DNA of 16,070 nucleotides from an uncultured Porphyromonadaceae bacterium (GTDB taxonomy: Bacteria > Bacteroidota > Bacteroidia > Bacteroidales > Muribaculaceae). The notes beneath the pieces are model-generated. The model was not told the origin of the DNA. It made no database searches and was given only the letters and a program-made list of their open reading frames with translations. A program made the translations under genes and the position numbers. This document shows, one piece after another, positions 13,534 to 16,070 of this stretch. The stretch's first letter is position 1; each line of letters opens with the position of its first letter. The stretch covers positions 1-16,070 of the forward strand of contig CALDIF010000028.1 of NCBI GenBank assembly GCA_937901905.1, in the 5' to 3' direction.

Positions 13534-16070
13534 TTACTTCACGACCTTGACAGCGCTGCGAGTTCCGTCAACATAGGTAGTGACAACAATGTTCACGCCC
13601 TCGAACGGCTCGGCACTCACTTGACCGGCAACGTTGACGTATTGCACGCCACTGATAGCCTTGTCGCTGTTGAGTTCATCAACACCGGTGATAGTCGGAG
13701 TCTCGGTGACATCGCCCACAATCTTGCCTTGCAAGTTCTGGAACTTGGCATCACCTTCCTTAGCAACAGCACGTTTAGGTGCACCGCTACCGATACCGCT
13801 ATCGCCGGATTCAGACCACGCGTCCTTCAAGGTGACGGCAACGGGAACAGTGTAAGCAGTACCCTCAACAAAGTAGAACGTTCCGTTCACAGTGAAACTG
13901 CGACCGTAGGTACCGTTACCGTTCTTGCCGCTATAAGCACGCAACTCACCGTTGTGCCAGATACCCTGAATCTTCATCACCTGACCGGGAGCGGGATCGA
14001 GTTCGTGCTCATCATCGGCGAGGTCAAAGGTGGTAATGAGTTGGCTGTCCTCAACAAACTCGCCTGCAGCGGTGAGGTCGCTCACGGTGAACACGGGAGC
14101 CGTCTTGCTTGCGTCGAAGTTACCATTGATGACAGTGAGGGTCAACGCTTCCTTGGCTTGTCTGTACAAAGCATCATCCTCAATGTACATCGGCATCCAA
14201 CTGTCGGCACCGTCGGTAGTGTAGACCATATGAGTCTCGTTATCGAATGCTACAACAGTAGCCTCGGTCATGACGTAGTCGCCGGCAGCAGTCACGTCAG
14301 CCATGTCGGCAGTCCGTAATTGATACAATGCAACATTCTGTTGCTTTGTTTTGTCGTAGTAACGGAAGCGATAGTTGCTTGTTCCCGATGAACTGTTGAA
14401 GCGCAGATAGTAGCCACCGCTACCCTTGATGTCGGCATTACCAAAAGCGTCAATTGTGATTGTGTTGGTGTAACCAGTATTTGCATTAACATCCATTCCG
14501 TTGGTGCTTGCAGTTCTACCGATATAGAAACCGCTTGCACTCTTGAGCGTATATGCGTCGGCATCGTAGGTGAAGGCGATAGCCTTAACGTCAGCGGTTG
14601 CCTTGATGATACCATCAGCGATGGTGACCGATGTACCATTGTTACTACTATCCAATTTGTTACTGTCGTTGTCACGGCTGCCGTCGAATGCGTAACCGTT
14701 CTTCTCGTCGATTTCATACACGATAAGGTATTGACCGCTTGCAAGTTCGCTGCTGTTCATCACGCGCACGAAGCCCGTGCCCTCGAGGGGTTGCAACGGC
14801 TCGGTGATTACGTACTCTGCACTGCCCGTGCCACTCTGGTAAGTGCCTTCAGCTTGGACGGTGATGGTGCAACTCTCGGCGACCTCGATACCTGTTTGAG
14901 CGTCATACTCAATTTCAACGTCATCTTTCTTGACCTCAAGAAGGATTTCGTCTCCATCAATAGCATTGTTCACAGTGATGAACACGGTTTGAGCCGCGGT
15001 GTAAGTTCCGGCTGCCGGAGTGAATACAATCTCAAGTGCGGGATAGTTGATGGTGTAATTCACGTCCAACTCGGCAACGTCATCGTGGGTACTCAATGCC
15101 TTAACATGGAGCGAACAAGTGTGGTCAATCACGATACCGGTTTGGGCATCATATTCCATGGTGTTACCGCTGTCAATGCTATACTCAGCACTGCCGAGGG
15201 TGCCGTTAACTGCCGTGATGTACACGGTTTTAGCCGCGGTGTAGGTGCCGGGAGCGGGTGTCAACGTGATTCCGAAGTCATCACTCTGTGGAGTGGGTTC
15301 CCACTCGATGTTGACAGCATCAAGATACAATGCGCCGCTATTGGAACGCAAACCGATGTATGCGTAATCGCCCTCGATGTCGAGCGTTGTACTCGTGCCA
15401 TACACGATTGAACCCAACTTAGTGCCTTGAGTTGAAGAATCGTATAAATTATCTGCGGAGGTATATGCATTATTGCTACCGTAAACGTCAACGGTGCGAC
15501 CGCTTGTCGTGTTGCTGTTCCATGTCAGCGTTACACTCTTGGCATTGCCAATCGATGTAGTACTCACAATACCGGAATGGTATGTACTACCGCTTGATGT
15601 TGAAGAGCGCAACTGGATTGATGTGTTATCACCTGCGCTGTTTCCTGCATAAACTGTACCTGACGTGCCTTCAACACCGGTCCAACTGCTGTAACTGGTA
15701 CCGGTAACGCCCACCACGCTATAAGTCAATTCATCGGTAATAGTAGTGCTCTCAACGAAAGTCGCGCTGACGGTGACATTGCTTGCCGGCATCAAGAAGG
15801 TGTTATTGGCACTCACCTCAACGTCCTCGTTATCGGCATCGACAACGCTGAGAGTATTCAACTTGTAGCCGTTGTCGGGGGTTACAGTCAATGTAACGGT
15901 TGTGCCCTCGGCAGCCTCTGTCATGTCGGCGACCACCTCGCCGTTTTCGCTTTCATTAATAGTGATAGTGTAGGTCGTCGCCGGCTCGGGATCCTCACCC
16001 ACCTGCTCGGCACTCAAAATCATGAACTGACCTACGTCGTTGTTCCAACCGATAACGCCATAGAGGTCAT
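13534..16070 (-). CDS. Multi-domain secreted surface protein, 5' end outside the window
   Basis: The frame stays open from its TAA (13534-13536) through the window edge, so the start is not visible. ATG 16023 is internal, and the codons before it (ending LYGVIGWNNDVGQF) look like protein. At least 844 residues are present. From the visible N-terminus: an InlB-B-repeat-like domain (YTITINESENGEVVADM to VTVSATF), and a Ser/Thr/Gly-rich sandwich domain (SYSSWTG, SIQLRSS, VDVYGSN, YIGLRSNSGALYLD). Two chitobiase-C-terminal-like domains follow (GTYTAAKTVYIT; GTYTAAQTVFIT). Then comes a domain with QYLIVYEIDEKNGYAFDG, an OB-like domain near MKIQGIWHNGELRAYSG, and a short tail YVNVAGQVSAEPFEGVNIVV...KVVK. 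The tail resembles C-terminal regions common on Bacteroidales secreted proteins, possibly type IX sorting signals (inference). No catalytic domain is visible; an enzyme part may lie upstream. The role is unknown, perhaps binding glycans or proteins. Confidence 0.85.
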   Translation of the reverse strand, partial: DLYGVIGWNNDVGQFMILSAEQVGEDPEPATTYTITINESENGEVVADMTEAAEGTTVTLTVTPDNGYKLNTLSVVDADNEDVEVSANNTFLMPASNVTVSATFVESTTITDELTYSVVGVTGTSYSSWTGVEGTSGTVYAGNSAGDNTSIQLRSSTSSGSTYHSGIVSTTSIGNAKSVTLTWNSNTTSGRTVDVYGSNNAYTSADNLYDSSTQGTKLGSIVYGTSTTLDIEGDYAYIGLRSNSGALYLDAVNIEWEPTPQSDDFGITLTPAPGTYTAAKTVYITAVNGTLGSAEYSIDSGNTMEYDAQTGIVIDHTCSLHVKALSTHDDVAELDVNYTINYPALEIVFTPAAGTYTAAQTVFITVNNAIDGDEILLEVKKDDVEIEYDAQTGIEVAESCTITVQAEGTYQSGTGSAEYVITEPLQPLEGTGFVRVMNSSELASGQYLIVYEIDEKNGYAFDGSRDNDSNKLDSSNNGTSVTIADGIIKATADVKAIAFTYDADAYTLKSASGFYIGRTASTNGMDVNANTGYTNTITIDAFGNADIKGSGGYYLRFNSSSGTSNYRFRYYDKTKQQNVALYQLRTADMADVTAAGDYVMTEATVVAFDNETHMVYTTDGADSWMPMYIEDDALYRQAKEALTLTVINGNFDASKTAPVFTVSDLTAAGEFVEDSQLITTFDLADDEHELDPAPGQVMKIQGIWHNGELRAYSGKNGNGTYGRSFTVNGTFYFVEGTAYTVPVAVTLKDAWSESGDSGIGSGAPKRAVAKEGDAKFQNLQGKIVGDVTETPTITGVDELNSDKAISGVQYVNVAGQVSAEPFEGVNIVVTTYVDGTRSAVKVVK
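14806..15270 (-). repeat. Tandem duplicated domain in the surface protein
   Basis: The domain starting at 15270 and that starting at 15030 are offset by exactly 240 nt at their conserved beginnings (TPAPGTYTAAKTV versus TPAAGTYTAAQTV). Both keep EYDAQTGI further on, there with a 246-nt offset. The DNA also remains similar, so the copies come from a duplication that has since diverged. Confidence 0.8.

Noticed and set aside
13513..14319. Plus-strand ORF (268 aa) downstream of recQ
   Set aside because: Begins inside the bidirectional terminator and runs antisense through the C-terminal end of the surface protein, whose domains are clear.

Overview
The window looks like a piece of a Bacteroidota chromosome, most likely a gut Bacteroidales and possibly Muribaculaceae. 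The family placement is inference. Four signs point this way. Every promoter I can see has the Bacteroidetes form, TTTG or GTTG at -33, exactly 20 nt, then TANNTTTG at -7. There is an Oar-type TonB-dependent receptor with an N-terminal carboxypeptidase-regulatory-like domain. There is an HU-fold protein fused to a membrane helix and a LysM-like domain. There is also a large multi-domain surface protein with a C-terminus resembling type IX secretion sorting tails. The first 15 bases are Illumina adapter, so position 16 is the true sequence start and the window is probably the end of an assembled draft or metagenomic contig.

Layout, left to right. A tRNA fragment (minus strand, first 19 nt only) is cut off by the adapter and has its own promoter. 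After an intergenic stretch with a terminator comes a solitary minus-strand Oar-like TonB-dependent receptor (315-3506) with its own promoter. Next is a tight minus-strand genome-maintenance operon, in transcription order dnaE (DNA polymerase III alpha), a small HU-like protein, an HU-TM-LysM protein and ruvC. The last three genes overlap by a few bases (ATGA and TGATG junctions), and a perfect 18-bp hairpin ends the operon. A divergent control region of about 470 bp (9324-9793) holds the dnaE promoter, the recJ promoter, several inverted repeats and a long recJ leader. The plus strand then carries recJ-recQ, separated by 16 nt. A strong two-way terminator (13470-13517) separates recQ from a converging minus-strand surface protein whose 5' end lies beyond the window.

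Taken together, six adjacent genes handle DNA: replication (DnaE), DNA binding and possibly chromosome anchoring (two HU-fold proteins), Holliday junction resolution (RuvC), and resection or unwinding for recombination (RecJ and RecQ). Two envelope or surface genes flank them. The most interesting item is the HU-TM-LysM protein, built like a tether from DNA to the cell wall, translationally coupled to a second HU-like protein and to ruvC, with ten 8-residue repeats as its linker. The second most interesting is the recJ-recQ control region, where a palindrome lies inside the promoter spacer and is followed by a leader of about 235 nt.
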